Origin: Dryocola sp036489025 | GTDB taxonomy: Bacteria > Pseudomonadota > Gammaproteobacteria > Enterobacterales > Enterobacteriaceae | Length of the DNA stretch: 64,000 nucleotides | NCBI GenBank assembly: GCA_036489025.1 | Contig: DASXGN010000009.1 | Coordinates: 1-64,000, forward strand | Direction: 5' to 3' | Shown here: in pieces, positions 52,724 to 62,186 of the stretch | Position numbering within the stretch: the first letter of the stretch is position 1 | Layout: each line of letters starts with the position of its first letter | Notes under the pieces: generated by a model | Seen by the model: only the letters and a program-made list of their open reading frames with translations | Databases searched by the model: none | What the model was told of the DNA's origin: nothing | Program-made: the position numbers and the translations under genes

Positions 52724-55571
52724 CGTCACTACTCCCTTTGTGCTCATTCTGCATGTCCAAAGCTCGCTGTGTCAGCTTATCCTGCCCTTCAACCCAAGGA
52801 AGTCGTTGGTTCTCAACGGCTTTTGCATTTCCAGTGTCGAATTTATTCTCTGCCATTTGGTGAGCCGCACTCAATCCACTCCGCTCACTATTTATACCAT
52901 TTTTAGCTGTGTTTATCTCCATATCTGAGTTAGAAATACGTTGATTTGTATCACTAATCATTGAGTCCACACGCCCTGATGTATCAGATTTTACAGACGC
53001 ATCCGCGGTATGCGCCTGAATCTCGGCATCGCCACGCTGGTAAGCAGTACCGCCGCCTGCTGCAGTCGTATTTCCAACTGCCGCCATACCAGCACCCAAC
53101 TGCGCCCGACTGGTTTCAAAATGCCCTTCAACACGAGAACGCAGTTTTTCTTCCACAAACTGTTCCGCAAGCTGTTCACGGTCTGCCCGAACAACAGGAT
53201 TTGCCGTATCCGTTAATATAGCCTCAGCGCGTTCCGGCGCTTTTTCTTGTACATATCCCACAAACTCCTGTGTGTAGTTACTTTGTGTTTGTGCAGACAT
53301 GGTTTGCGCCGCCGATGCCATTTCTCCGTATTCATGACTGCGGGTCATGCTGTTGGTATATTGCTGGTATTGACTGTCCGCTTCAGCCAGCGTGGCACTG
53401 AGTTGTTCAAGTTTCGTGTTTGAAGCGTTATCAGTATGACTACCAGACTCTGATGCGCGGGCGCTATCAATCATATCCTGACCTTTTTTGAAATCTTTCA
53501 CTTCCTGACTGCTTTGGTCAGAGGAACTATCGCTGCCTTTACTGTTTGAGTGATTAGTATTATCAATAGAGCCATTACTGAGACTCCCGCTAACACCACC
53601 TCGAGCCTCAACGCCCAGTGAAGCACCTGTAGCCCATTCAACCGCCTTGCCGCCAAGTGATTTACTTGAGTCAATACCCGCCTTGGCCGTAAGACTACCG
53701 CTCAGTTCCCCGCGTCTGGATTTGTCTCTCAACTCCGCAAATGCGTCGGTTTCACTGATATGGTTTTTCTGCGCATAAGACTTCGCTGCAGATACCTGCA
53801 AGTTTGAACCTTCCGTTATCGAGCTGGATGTTGAGTGATCCGCCCCCTGCGTCATTGTCGAACTGTTTCCCGTCTGTGACGCAAACTGTTTCACCTGGTT
53901 ATAAGCACTGTTTATCGAATGGTTATACCCATCCAGAGAGCTTTCGGCTTGTGTTTGACTTTCTCTTGCCAGACGCTGAGCTGTACTGCTCTCACTTTTG
54001 CCAAAGTTGATATCCATTGGCAGCTTCGACATCGCACCGGTAGTGTTGTAGACCGTACCGCCATCCCCGGTCTGAGTGACCAGTGCGCCGGTGCCGGTTT
54101 GATTAGTGATCTGACCGTTAGCATGGTTGCTGTTGGTGTCCCACTTATTACCCTGCACGTTGTCCGTCTGCATATTGTTAAAAGACCAGTTACCGTCCAC
54201 CGTCTGTGACGAAGACTGCGACGCAGAACTCTGCATCGCTGAACCCAGATAGCTGCCCGCCTGCGATACCGCGCTACCCAGCCCTTTGACAATGCCAAAG
54301 GCAAGGAATGGAATGGATAACGCCAGCCAGCCCGCCGTCGACCCGATATCTGAGAACATCTGCTGCCGCTCTGACAGGTTAGATAACGTCACCGCAATGC
54401 CGCTGGTTTTTTCCTGCAGATGCGAGTTCATCGCATTATTCAAAATGGCGAACAACACCGGCCAACTCTGCAGATAGGCCAGCGTAAACACGTAACCCCT
54501 GATGACGTCGAATGACAGCGTGCTGATCATGGCCAGCGCGATCATCAACGGGAACAAACCAATCAGCACGCCGGTCAGTACCGTCTGCATAATCGGCAGT
54601 GTGCGGGTAGCAATATTCGCACTGGTCGACTGCGACATGCGCATTTTGGCAAACGAGGACTCCGCCGACAGGTTGACCAGGCTCGCGGTATCGCCGTTGC
54701 GCGCGGCATAGCCCGCAAAACCGTGACGCAGGGCATTGAGCGTCACGTTATGGCGCATTATGTCGCTGGCACTTTTACCCGCACCGTAAAAATATTGGTA
54801 GCTGTCCCCCATCAGCTGGCTATACAGCGCTGCCCGCTCCGGCTTATCGCCCAGGTATCGGCGAACATAGTGCGTCCACGTCGTCCCGCCCACGCTTGCG
54901 TCGACGTTCATCATTTTTTGAAGCGTTGCCGCCGACTCCTGGCACGTCTTAAAGTCGCCGGCCTCGTTAAACATCCCGCGCAGCGGGCTGGGCTTGCTGA
55001 AGATCAGCGTATAAGGATCTGCACTGTTCATCAGGTCGTTCATGCTGTATTTCTTGTTAAGCAACATGTCCCCGACGACGCAGTTCTGTACATAGTCTTC
55101 AAACAGATCGCTTTGCTCCGCATTGGTCGACTCATAGTCCGTGCTACTGCCCACCAGCGTCGCCCCGAACAGCATCCCCGTCTGGCTATAGGCCAGCGCA
55201 TCAGGTTGGTGCATGAAGAGTTCATATCCCGCCACCAGACCGTGCCCAACGGTGGTGATAACCGATGCCGGCAATACCAGCCCGAGCGGCACGTTGTCCA
55301 CCTGGTAAACCTCGTGAGGGCTGGTCGCATCGATAATTTGTACCGGCCGTGTGACGCCAATGAGTATCGTCACGGCGGTGAACACCATCACCCATTTCAG
55401 CAGAGTGAAAACGTCGTGGGTGCGAACCCAGGCTAACGCGCAGGTGACGACCGACAAAATGGTCGCTATCCGCATCAGGCTGTGGCCGGTATCAGACTGT
55501 GTAAAGGCCGCAACGGCGTTCAGCGAATCCCGGAACCACGCGCCGCCGCTGATGGTGTAAATAACGTCCAT
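52710..55571 (-). CDS. traG: TraG, mating-pair assembly and stabilisation protein
   Basis: 953 residues (F: 938). The N-terminal half has several membrane helices (for example AATILSVVTCALAWVRTHDVF, LPIMQTVLTGVLIGLFPLMIALAMI, AGWLALSIPFLAFGIVKGLG), as in VirB6/VirB8-like TraG. The C-terminal periplasmic half is Ser/Asn/Gln-rich and variable, the part that in F also stabilises mating pairs and is recognised by TraS of the recipient. It is required for pilus assembly and mating-pair stability. It starts one base after the traH stop. Confidence 0.95.
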   Translation of the reverse strand: MDVIYTISGGAWFRDSLNAVAAFTQSDTGHSLMRIATILSVVTCALAWVRTHDVFTLLKWVMVFTAVTILIGVTRPVQIIDATSPHEVYQVDNVPLGLVLPASVITTVGHGLVAGYELFMHQPDALAYSQTGMLFGATLVGSSTDYESTNAEQSDLFEDYVQNCVVGDMLLNKKYSMNDLMNSADPYTLIFSKPSPLRGMFNEAGDFKTCQESAATLQKMMNVDASVGGTTWTHYVRRYLGDKPERAALYSQLMGDSYQYFYGAGKSASDIMRHNVTLNALRHGFAGYAARNGDTASLVNLSAESSFAKMRMSQSTSANIATRTLPIMQTVLTGVLIGLFPLMIALAMISTLSFDVIRGYVFTLAYLQSWPVLFAILNNAMNSHLQEKTSGIAVTLSNLSERQQMFSDIGSTAGWLALSIPFLAFGIVKGLGSAVSQAGSYLGSAMQSSASQSSSQTVDGNWSFNNMQTDNVQGNKWDTNSNHANGQITNQTGTGALVTQTGDGGTVYNTTGAMSKLPMDINFGKSESSTAQRLARESQTQAESSLDGYNHSINSAYNQVKQFASQTGNSSTMTQGADHSTSSSITEGSNLQVSAAKSYAQKNHISETDAFAELRDKSRRGELSGSLTAKAGIDSSKSLGGKAVEWATGASLGVEARGGVSGSLSNGSIDNTNHSNSKGSDSSSDQSSQEVKDFKKGQDMIDSARASESGSHTDNASNTKLEQLSATLAEADSQYQQYTNSMTRSHEYGEMASAAQTMSAQTQSNYTQEFVGYVQEKAPERAEAILTDTANPVVRADREQLAEQFVEEKLRSRVEGHFETSRAQLGAGMAAVGNTTAAGGGTAYQRGDAEIQAHTADASVKSDTSGRVDSMISDTNQRISNSDMEINTAKNGINSERSGLSAAHQMAENKFDTGNAKAVENQRLPWVEGQDKLTQRALDMQNEHKGSSDDESK

Positions 55572-55572
55572 A

Positions 55573-56928
55573 TTATTCTCCTGTAAAACGGTAGTTGCCC
55601 TGATAGCGCTGAATGAGGCGGCTTGAGACCTGTTGGCGCAGGTAGCTCATCTGCCGTTCCACCGCCATCACCGCATCCTGTTTGATCTGCACGCGCGTCT
55701 GTAGTCCGGCAATCAGCGTGGTCGCCTGCGTCAGGCTTTTATCCAGCTGGTCAACGACTTCACCCGGATAGTTTTTGCCCCCGATCTGCGTTCTAACCGC
55801 CGTAATCATTTCGTTCATGTACTGCATCATGATGTCGTAGCCGATATAGTCAGCCAGCTGGTAGACCACCGCTGGGCCGATATTGACCGACAGAGGATCC
55901 ACCAGATAGCGCAGCACCGGCACACTAGTGGCTTCCAGAAAACCCTTTTCAGCCACAGACAACGGGGCGTCACTCACTGCTTTGTTCTGAATACTTTTGA
56001 GCAGGCTGATCACCTGACCGTTCATGGAGTTAGCCGCGCTGATAGTGATGCTGGTCAGCCTGGGATTCAGGCACAAATCGGTACTGTCACACTTGTAAAT
56101 CGTCGCGTTGCCGCCGTTCATCATCGCCTTCAGCACGTCTTCATTGGTGGTGATCGGGGACAGGATTTTTACCTGACTGTTGGCGTCATAAATCAGCGAC
56201 CCCGTCAGACTCATCGCAAACTCGGCCAGCTCCTGATTGTTGCTGAACATGCCCTTTTCTTTAATGGCGTCCCACATGACGTTCTTGTTTTTCATCACTT
56301 GATCTTTGGTTTTGTCGCTGGCTTTGTTGGTGACGCTGTCATAATCGCCCCCCACCGTGCAGCCCTGCTGGGAAGCGGCCCAGTCCGAGAACAGGTTGCT
56401 TTCACCGGCAATATCCTGGCAGACTTTTTTCTGGCTGACTGCCGTGCGCGGGAACAACCCGCCGACAATCCCCTGCGCCGCCTGGCAGCTCGACATATTC
56501 GCACTGTTCACATCCGAGGCCAGTTTTTGCAGGAAGTCTTTGGCCTGTTTCATCTCAGGCACTGTGGTCTGTAGAGCCAGGTCAAAGAAGTACCCTGCGG
56601 CATTGCCCATGATCTGCTTCACAAAGCGCTGCAGTTCCTCACCGTTGATGTGTGAGAACGAGCCCAAATAGGCGTCGATCCCCCCGCAACCCGCGCTCAT
56701 GCTCGGCAGCGACAGGGAGACCATCTGAATTTGCCGCACCGAGGTGCGCATATACATCGAGCCGCCGCTGACGTAGCCCGCCGCCTGACCCTGCCAGACC
56801 TGTGGTCTGGAAGTGTTGCCGTCAAAGCCCAGCTTGCCGAAAAAATTGTTCATGTCGCTGTTCACATCCGCGTTGACCGGCGCCGCAAGCAGAAGTCCGA
56901 TAAGGCAGGAAATCGTCGCAAGCTTCAT
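55573..56928 (-). CDS. traH: TraH, pilus assembly protein
   Basis: 451 residues. The signal peptide (MKLATISCLIGLLLAAPVNA) precedes DVNSDMNNFFGKLGFDGNTS, the conserved TraH start, and SMYMRTSVRQIQMVSLSLPSMSAGCGGIDAYLGSFSHI, a strong family signature. C-terminal coiled-coil segments are typical. TraH is a periplasmic/outer-membrane F-pilus assembly protein, acting with TraF, TraU, TraW and TrbI. The ATG at 56928 is chosen over an upstream frame because it starts the signal peptide and overlaps the previous gene by four bases. Confidence 0.95.
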   Translation of the reverse strand: MKLATISCLIGLLLAAPVNADVNSDMNNFFGKLGFDGNTSRPQVWQGQAAGYVSGGSMYMRTSVRQIQMVSLSLPSMSAGCGGIDAYLGSFSHINGEELQRFVKQIMGNAAGYFFDLALQTTVPEMKQAKDFLQKLASDVNSANMSSCQAAQGIVGGLFPRTAVSQKKVCQDIAGESNLFSDWAASQQGCTVGGDYDSVTNKASDKTKDQVMKNKNVMWDAIKEKGMFSNNQELAEFAMSLTGSLIYDANSQVKILSPITTNEDVLKAMMNGGNATIYKCDSTDLCLNPRLTSITISAANSMNGQVISLLKSIQNKAVSDAPLSVAEKGFLEATSVPVLRYLVDPLSVNIGPAVVYQLADYIGYDIMMQYMNEMITAVRTQIGGKNYPGEVVDQLDKSLTQATTLIAGLQTRVQIKQDAVMAVERQMSYLRQQVSSRLIQRYQGNYRFTGE

Positions 56929-57218
56929 CGTGTCCCGCCTTTGCGTGCGTTGTATTTCTGCCACTGACATTTAATAAATCTGGCGATGTCATGCACCATC
57001 AGTCCCATGCAGCCCAGCCCAATGCCTCTTACTCCCCAGACCAGCCATTTCGTCGACAGATGCGGTAATAACACGGTTGACCAGCTTCCCCATACGCCGG
57101 CTGAGAGCGCCGCCAATAACATCAGGACGATCCCTGCCAAAATGAAGTACAGCGAAACAGTTTTAAACACACTGTCAGGCACCGCTCCCGGTGAGGTTTT
57201 GAACAAGCGAAACATCAT
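56925..57218 (-). CDS. Small two-helix membrane protein in the trbJ/trbF position
   Basis: 97 residues with two hydrophobic helices (about residues 21-45 and 58-80) and a basic C-terminus. It lies between trbB and traH, where F has trbJ and trbF, which are also small membrane proteins not essential for transfer. It overlaps the trbB stop and the traH start by four bases each. Assignment to TrbF versus TrbJ cannot be made without alignment. Confidence 0.75.
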   Translation of the reverse strand: MMFRLFKTSPGAVPDSVFKTVSLYFILAGIVLMLLAALSAGVWGSWSTVLLPHLSTKWLVWGVRGIGLGCMGLMVHDIARFIKCQWQKYNARKGGTR

Positions 57219-57745
57219 TGCCCCCTCCCGTTCATTGCCACCTGAAATACCTCATCCAGACGGGCGGTCAGGACCGGTTTATCCACCGCGCCCTGCAGCA
57301 GCGGATAGGTGGCCAGCGTATGGACGTTGACTAAAAAGGTGGTCGGCGTGGCCACCGGCAGGCCCGGCGTGAAGAACTGCACCATCACTTCGGGTGTCGC
57401 CTGCAGCACGTCCGGGAACGCGTCGTCACCCTTTGCATCAAGGCTGAACGCCGTCACCGGCAGCCCGCTTTCCTCCGAGAAGGCTTTGAGTAGCGGATCA
57501 AACCGGTGGCAGTATTCACAGGTCGATTGCATAAACACCACCACCCGCCAGTCGTTCAGATTGACGCGCTGACCGTTGGTAAGTGTTGACCAGCGAGCGG
57601 GTTTGGTCGGCACAGCCGGTGCTGACGTGGAAGGATTTCCTTTCGCCGCCTCTATCGCACGGATGTCATCCCAGGTCGACGCCTGCGCGGTGACGCTCAG
57701 CAAAAGTGCGGATAAACAGGCCGTTTTAATACGTTTACGCATCAT
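57215..57745 (-). CDS. trbB: TrbB, DsbC-like periplasmic thiol oxidoreductase
   Basis: 176 residues. A signal peptide (MRKRIKTACLSALLLSVTAQA) and a thioredoxin-like fold with the active-site motif CEYC (in MQSTCEYCHRFDP). F TrbB (about 180 residues) acts as a disulfide isomerase for the cysteine-rich Tra proteins such as TraH, TraN and TraU. It starts 11 bases after traF ends. In F, trbA, artA and traQ lie between traF and trbB; none is present here. Confidence 0.93.
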   Translation of the reverse strand: MMRKRIKTACLSALLLSVTAQASTWDDIRAIEAAKGNPSTSAPAVPTKPARWSTLTNGQRVNLNDWRVVVFMQSTCEYCHRFDPLLKAFSEESGLPVTAFSLDAKGDDAFPDVLQATPEVMVQFFTPGLPVATPTTFLVNVHTLATYPLLQGAVDKPVLTARLDEVFQVAMNGRGQ

Positions 57746-57756
57746 GATTTAATCCC

Positions 57757-58512
57757 TTAAAAGTTCGGCTTAAAGCCGGTGGCCACGTTCAAAAACTGCT
57801 TCGACAGGTCATCGGGCGTGATAAACCCGTAGGCCACCGGCTGATAGCTTTCATCACGCGGGTTGACCAGGAACAGCGCCGGAAAATAGCGGATCCCCAT
57901 TTTCTGAGCCTGACCGCTGTCGGTACGACTTTGCGGCAGCGTCGGACTTATTGCCCCGTCCACGCTGATAGCCAGCAGGCTGATGCCGTTCTCAGCGCAG
58001 AAGTCTTTCACCACGCTGGCCAGCAGGCTGTCGCGCGGCTCTTTGCCCCGGTAGAAGAAGAACAGGCCGTGGTCGGGGGTGAGTCGGGCAATGGCGTCTT
58101 TTGCCTTCGCCTTATCGGCCTGCAGCTGCGCGGGCACCGTGCCGTTGTAGTGGCTGAACTTCAGGTTGTAGTCCAGTTCCGGGTACATCAGCATCGCCTG
58201 CTTGGCCGACTGGCTGAATTCGCCCGCCTTGCCCGTCCAGAAATTCTGCAATGTCATGTAGCGCTTAAAGTTCTGCGGCGTCGGGTACAAAATGGCGGTG
58301 TCCAGCGCCGCTTTCGTCGCCTGCTGCAGCTGCGCTTTTTGCTCTGACGGCGTCATGGCAGGTGCAGGCGCCGGTGTCGTCAGTTTGGGCTCATCTTCTT
58401 CCTGCGGCTCGTTGTACCAGTGCCAGCCGACCGAATCGTTCAGCGCCGGCTGGTCAGCGTGCACTGCCGTGACCGTTAGCAGAAGGGGGAGCAGGCAGAG
58501 TGCGCATCTCAT
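57757..58512 (-). CDS. traF: TraF, pilus assembly protein with thioredoxin-like fold
   Basis: 251 residues (F: 247). The signal peptide ends VTAVHA. YFPALFLVNP and LFFFYRGKEP lie in the thioredoxin-like domain, but no CxxC is present, so it is not expected to be an oxidoreductase. N-terminal WHWYNEP is a family signature. It acts in the periplasm with TraH and TraW in F-pilus assembly. Its start overlaps the traN stop by four bases. Confidence 0.95.
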   Translation of the reverse strand: MRCALCLLPLLLTVTAVHADQPALNDSVGWHWYNEPQEEDEPKLTTPAPAPAMTPSEQKAQLQQATKAALDTAILYPTPQNFKRYMTLQNFWTGKAGEFSQSAKQAMLMYPELDYNLKFSHYNGTVPAQLQADKAKAKDAIARLTPDHGLFFFYRGKEPRDSLLASVVKDFCAENGISLLAISVDGAISPTLPQSRTDSGQAQKMGIRYFPALFLVNPRDESYQPVAYGFITPDDLSKQFLNVATGFKPNF

Positions 58513-60356
58513 TTCCCGCCTCCCGCCTGCTGCATCTGCGCGGCAACCTGCTCTTTGATACGCCCGGCCAGGGCGTCGCCGTCCGGGATGGCCGAGCCGT
58601 TTTCCAGATCGGCATAGAAGTTTTTAAAATCCATGATGGCGAAGTTCAGCGCCTGCAGCTGCGCAACGTTGATGCCGGAACAGTTCGGGGATTCGGATGA
58701 ACCAAAGCCGATACCCAGCTGCCACTGACGCCCCTGCTGCTGAACAATCTGGGCAAGTTTGGAGTCGAACACGCAGTAGCTGCGCTTTTTCTCCAGGCAC
58801 ACGCCCAGCACTTTCTTGCTGCAGTATTCGCCGACGTCCACGGTCAGCAGGCGCTCTTTCGCCTTGCCCAGCGCTTTTTCGTCGCTGCTGCAGTTGGCCA
58901 GCCCCACGTCACTGCCCCAGCCGGACGCTTTGCAGCAGTTGTTGAAACCGACTGCCGCCTTGCGGCACGACTGACCGCGGCCGGTAAAGGCGCTGACGCT
59001 CACATCGTTCAGCTCAGCGACGTCCTGACCCGCAGCGGCCACGGCGGCCAGCTGGGAGACCGCTTTCTGGAAACTGTCGCTCTGGCCGTTCACCGCCTGC
59101 GCACAGGTGCCGTCGGTACAGAAGAATTCGCCGCCGCAGACCATGCCCGAGCCGGTGATTTTCTTCTCACAGCTGTAGGTCACGTTCTGATGCAGGCAGA
59201 TGCCGTCGAGGGAATACGCACATTGCTGGGTGGCCAGCGTGCAGGCGGAATTGGCGGCATAGCTGGCACAGGTCCCTTCATCGGCCTCCTGCGTGCGGTA
59301 GGTATCGGTGTACTGCCAGCAGTCGCTGTACACGCTGTGTGCCACGCCGTCGACCACAATCTGACGCTCGCCGCCGCCCACGGAACAGGTGCTGCTGATA
59401 AGTTGAGCGCCCACCTCCTGCGACAGTGCGCAGGCGCCTGGCCAGCTCGGTTGCCCGCGCCACTCCTGCTCCTGAACCATCACGGTCAGGTTGAGAACAA
59501 ATGTTGTTACCCCGCTGTTCAGGCTGGTGAGCATGCCGTTTAAAAACATGTCGTTATGCTGGCTCTGATTTATGACGAAATAGACACTCAGCGTTTGGCC
59601 CGCCGTCAGGGCAAAGTTGGTCGCATTCAGCCCGTAGTTGCCGTTGCCGTATTTCGGCACCGTCACCGACGTGCCCAGCAGCGAAATCGTGGTGCTCTGC
59701 GTATAGCCCCCGGTGGAGACGGCATAAACGAAATCAAAATTCGCCGCCAGTACCGTGCCGGTGACCGGTGAGACAAAATCGGCACGCAGGCGCCCACTTT
59801 CTTTGTTGTAGGAGAAGCTTGTTATCGTCAGGCTTTTTTGCACGTTGACCGGGTAATATTGCCCGGTGATGGTGGCATCACGGGTGCAGGTGCGCGTCAC
59901 GTTAATGTCCCGTTCACAGATGTGCGTGGTGTATTCGGTTTTGCTGACCTGCTGCGCCTCGCAGCCTTCAAAAGAACCGTCCGTCACGCTTTCGGCGTTG
60001 GCCTGTGCGCCCAAACCTGCGCTGATAAACGACGCATCCATCGAAATGGGATCTTTTGGGTTATTGAGTATTGAGTCGGTGATGGCTTTGCCTGCCTCAC
60101 TGGTGTCCAGCGCCTGATTGCCCTGTGAATCAAGGTTGGTACTGCCCGCCGTCACGCCGCCGTAGTAGCCCGACTCGGTAGGGTTCGCGGTGTAACTGGG
60201 CAGCGTGGCTGACGGATCGAACGTGGTAATGGTTTTGCCGCTGCTGTCCTTAATGCTGCTGGCATAGCCGGAACCGGCGTTGTACTGGTCGTTAGCATGG
60301 GAAGTCAGCACCGTGATAGCCGAAACCAACAAGAAAAGAAGGGCCGCTTTATTCAC
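58509..60356 (-). CDS. traN: TraN, outer-membrane mating-pair stabilisation protein
   Basis: 615 residues (F: 602). A signal peptide (NKAALLFLLVSAITVLTSHA) and a very cysteine-rich body (more than 20 Cys), with signatures SCRKAAVGFNNCCKASGWG and KKRSYCVFDSKLAQIVQQQGR that define TraN. It contacts an outer-membrane receptor of the recipient (OmpA, OmpK36 and others, depending on TraN type). The receptor-specificity region lies in the N-terminal half (about 150-340) and cannot be typed here. It overlaps trbC by four bases. F carries trbE between traN and traF; it is absent here. Confidence 0.96.
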   Translation of the reverse strand: MNKAALLFLLVSAITVLTSHANDQYNAGSGYASSIKDSSGKTITTFDPSATLPSYTANPTESGYYGGVTAGSTNLDSQGNQALDTSEAGKAITDSILNNPKDPISMDASFISAGLGAQANAESVTDGSFEGCEAQQVSKTEYTTHICERDINVTRTCTRDATITGQYYPVNVQKSLTITSFSYNKESGRLRADFVSPVTGTVLAANFDFVYAVSTGGYTQSTTISLLGTSVTVPKYGNGNYGLNATNFALTAGQTLSVYFVINQSQHNDMFLNGMLTSLNSGVTTFVLNLTVMVQEQEWRGQPSWPGACALSQEVGAQLISSTCSVGGGERQIVVDGVAHSVYSDCWQYTDTYRTQEADEGTCASYAANSACTLATQQCAYSLDGICLHQNVTYSCEKKITGSGMVCGGEFFCTDGTCAQAVNGQSDSFQKAVSQLAAVAAAGQDVAELNDVSVSAFTGRGQSCRKAAVGFNNCCKASGWGSDVGLANCSSDEKALGKAKERLLTVDVGEYCSKKVLGVCLEKKRSYCVFDSKLAQIVQQQGRQWQLGIGFGSSESPNCSGINVAQLQALNFAIMDFKNFYADLENGSAIPDGDALAGRIKEQVAAQMQQAGGGK

Positions 60357-60970
60357 AAGTCTTCTCCTGCCGCCTGTAGCAGCTGTTTAGCCACCGAACT
60401 GCACTCGCCGGACTCGGCAATTTTGCGCAGCGCCTGCACCGGCGCAATATTCCCACCCACCCGGTCATAGTGAGCGTTGCAGGTCACGACCAGCGCCGGC
60501 ACCGCCGTGATGCCGTAGGTTTTAAACGCGGTCGGGTCGACCTGCACACCACCGCGCTTATCGTCATTGACCAGTTTGAGCACCGCGTTAGCGGTCTGGC
60601 GGAAATCATTATTGATAAGCCCGCGCAGCGTGGCTGGAATGCGCAGGCGGTCTGCCTCCAGTACCAGTGCCTTCAGCCCATCTTCAGGCATCGAAAACGA
60701 CACAAAATAAAGTGCCTGTGGCACCGGCTTTTCAGGCTGCGCCTGCGGCGTGTCAGATCTCAGCCCCTCGATAAACGACTGCTGTGGGGCGCTAAGCACC
60801 GGGTTGGCGGGCAGCGATTTTAAGAAATCCGGCACCGGCGCACGACGCGTCGCATCACCGGCGCGAAGCTGGTCGTTGATAAACTGCTGGTCGCTCTGTA
60901 CCGACGCTGCTGCCACATACGCCGGCAGGGCGAACAGGGTTACCAGTAACAGCGCACGGTAATTTTTCAT
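60353..60970 (-). CDS. trbC: TrbC, periplasmic pilus assembly protein
   Basis: 205 residues (F: 212). The signal peptide ends VAAA, and the body contains ALYFVSFSMPEDGLKALV and VDPTAFKTYGITAVPALVV, family hallmarks of the TrbC_Ftype domain with a thioredoxin-like fold. It is required for F-pilus assembly together with TraW. It overlaps the traR stop by four bases, so the three genes traR-trbC-traN are tightly coupled. Confidence 0.93.
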   Translation of the reverse strand: MKNYRALLLVTLFALPAYVAAASVQSDQQFINDQLRAGDATRRAPVPDFLKSLPANPVLSAPQQSFIEGLRSDTPQAQPEKPVPQALYFVSFSMPEDGLKALVLEADRLRIPATLRGLINNDFRQTANAVLKLVNDDKRGGVQVDPTAFKTYGITAVPALVVTCNAHYDRVGGNIAPVQALRKIAESGECSSVAKQLLQAAGEDL

Positions 60971-61188
60971 GCGCGCCCTCCGAAATTACGATCACGCACT
61001 TCAGTCACTTCCTGGCATCCCACGCACAGCTGGACGCCCGGCAGGGTTTTACGCCTGCGGTCAGGGATATCATTGCCGCATTCAGTGCAATACAACGCTG
61101 ACGGGCGCAGAGGCTTGCAGGTCACCGCTTTCAGGCGCAGCTCAAATAGCCCCAGTTCCAGTTCGGTAATACGATCGATGTTGTCCAT
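60967..61188 (-). CDS. traR: TraR, DksA-like RNA polymerase-binding zinc-finger protein
   Basis: 73 residues, the same length as F TraR. The C4 zinc finger is YCTECGNDIPDRRR..LCVGCQE, and the N-terminal helix carries the acidic tip region. F TraR binds RNA polymerase in the secondary channel and mimics DksA plus ppGpp, altering host promoters. In F, traR lies between traV and traC; here it lies between traU and trbC, overlapping trbC by four bases. This is a relocated or separately acquired copy. Confidence 0.92.
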   Translation of the reverse strand: MDNIDRITELELGLFELRLKAVTCKPLRPSALYCTECGNDIPDRRRKTLPGVQLCVGCQEVTEVRDRNFGGRA

Positions 61189-61199
61189 AACCCGCTTCC

Positions 61200-62186
61200 T
61201 TATAAAAATACGCAGTTGCGTTTACGCCAGATGAGATAGCCAAAGTTTTTGCGCCCGCTCGGCGGGTTGTGCCCTGCCTCCCAGCGCATGACCGTCTGCC
61301 CGAACGGGTGGCACTGCACCACGTCCGGATACATGTTGACCATCTGATAACGCCATCTTTCTTTGGGGATAATCGGCGACGGATACTCAAAACAGACCGC
61401 CGTGTCGGCGCCGATGGAATTCATGATCATCCCCTGCCGGTGCAGCTTGAACGCCATGCGCTCGCTGACCAGCACCGAGGACTGCAGGGCGCTAAACTCA
61501 TTGGAGACCCAGCCGGAAAACGGGTACATCGAACCCTGGGAACCGGCGCACCAGAACAACGCATCAATAGGTTTGTAAACCGCGCTGGCAATGGCGTCCG
61601 CCGCGCAGGCACCCTGTGCAATGACGTTGTTAAACAGCATCGCTTCGGGGGAAATGATTAAGCCGAGCGAACTGTCGTTCCACATCGGATCCAGCTCGGA
61701 GAGATAGCCAATATCCATGTCGCCGCCCTGCAGGCAACCGGCAGAGGTGATGATATTGAGCCAGTAGGTCAGCGGATATTTGTACCAGTGGACGTGGTAG
61801 AACGCGCCGGCAGCAGGCTTGTCACTCTGGCCTGCAGTGCCGGAGCCGACCTTGCCGACGTTAAGGTTAAATCCGCCCAGGTTCACCATGCAGTACGGTG
61901 ACCGCGTCACGTCCGTCAGGGCCATCGGTTCCCAGTAGCCAATCGCCAGCCCGACGCGGTACAGAATGCCCATCGGACAGAACTGGATAGGGCTGCCCGG
62001 ATTGGCCGTGTCAGGCACTGTGCCGGTCGATACGGCCACGCTGCCGATGGAAATCGGGAAAATGCATTCCCAGCAGATATCGGTGATCGGATTCACAAAC
62101 CGGCCTTCGCACTGTGGGTCAGCAGCGAACGTCTGCGTGCTGCCCAGCAGTAACAGCAACAGGGTGAAAGCGCGGAGCAGGCTCAT
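61200..62186 (-). CDS. traU: TraU, pilus assembly and DNA transfer protein
   Basis: 328 residues (F: 330). The signal peptide (LLRAFTLLLLLLGSTQTFA) is followed by DPQCEGRFVNPITDICWECIFPISIG, the TraU signature. Many cysteines are conserved (ITSAGCLQGGDMDIGYLSELDPMW). It is a periplasmic protein needed for DNA transfer and pilus assembly. It overlaps the traW stop by four bases; traR follows after 11 bases. Confidence 0.96.
   Translation of the reverse strand: MSLLRAFTLLLLLLGSTQTFAADPQCEGRFVNPITDICWECIFPISIGSVAVSTGTVPDTANPGSPIQFCPMGILYRVGLAIGYWEPMALTDVTRSPYCMVNLGGFNLNVGKVGSGTAGQSDKPAAGAFYHVHWYKYPLTYWLNIITSAGCLQGGDMDIGYLSELDPMWNDSSLGLIISPEAMLFNNVIAQGACAADAIASAVYKPIDALFWCAGSQGSMYPFSGWVSNEFSALQSSVLVSERMAFKLHRQGMIMNSIGADTAVCFEYPSPIIPKERWRYQMVNMYPDVVQCHPFGQTVMRWEAGHNPPSGRKNFGYLIWRKRNCVFL

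Noticed and set aside
57218..58512. A search for traQ, trbA and artA between traF and trbB
   Set aside because: Only 11 bases separate traF and trbB, so these genes are absent here.
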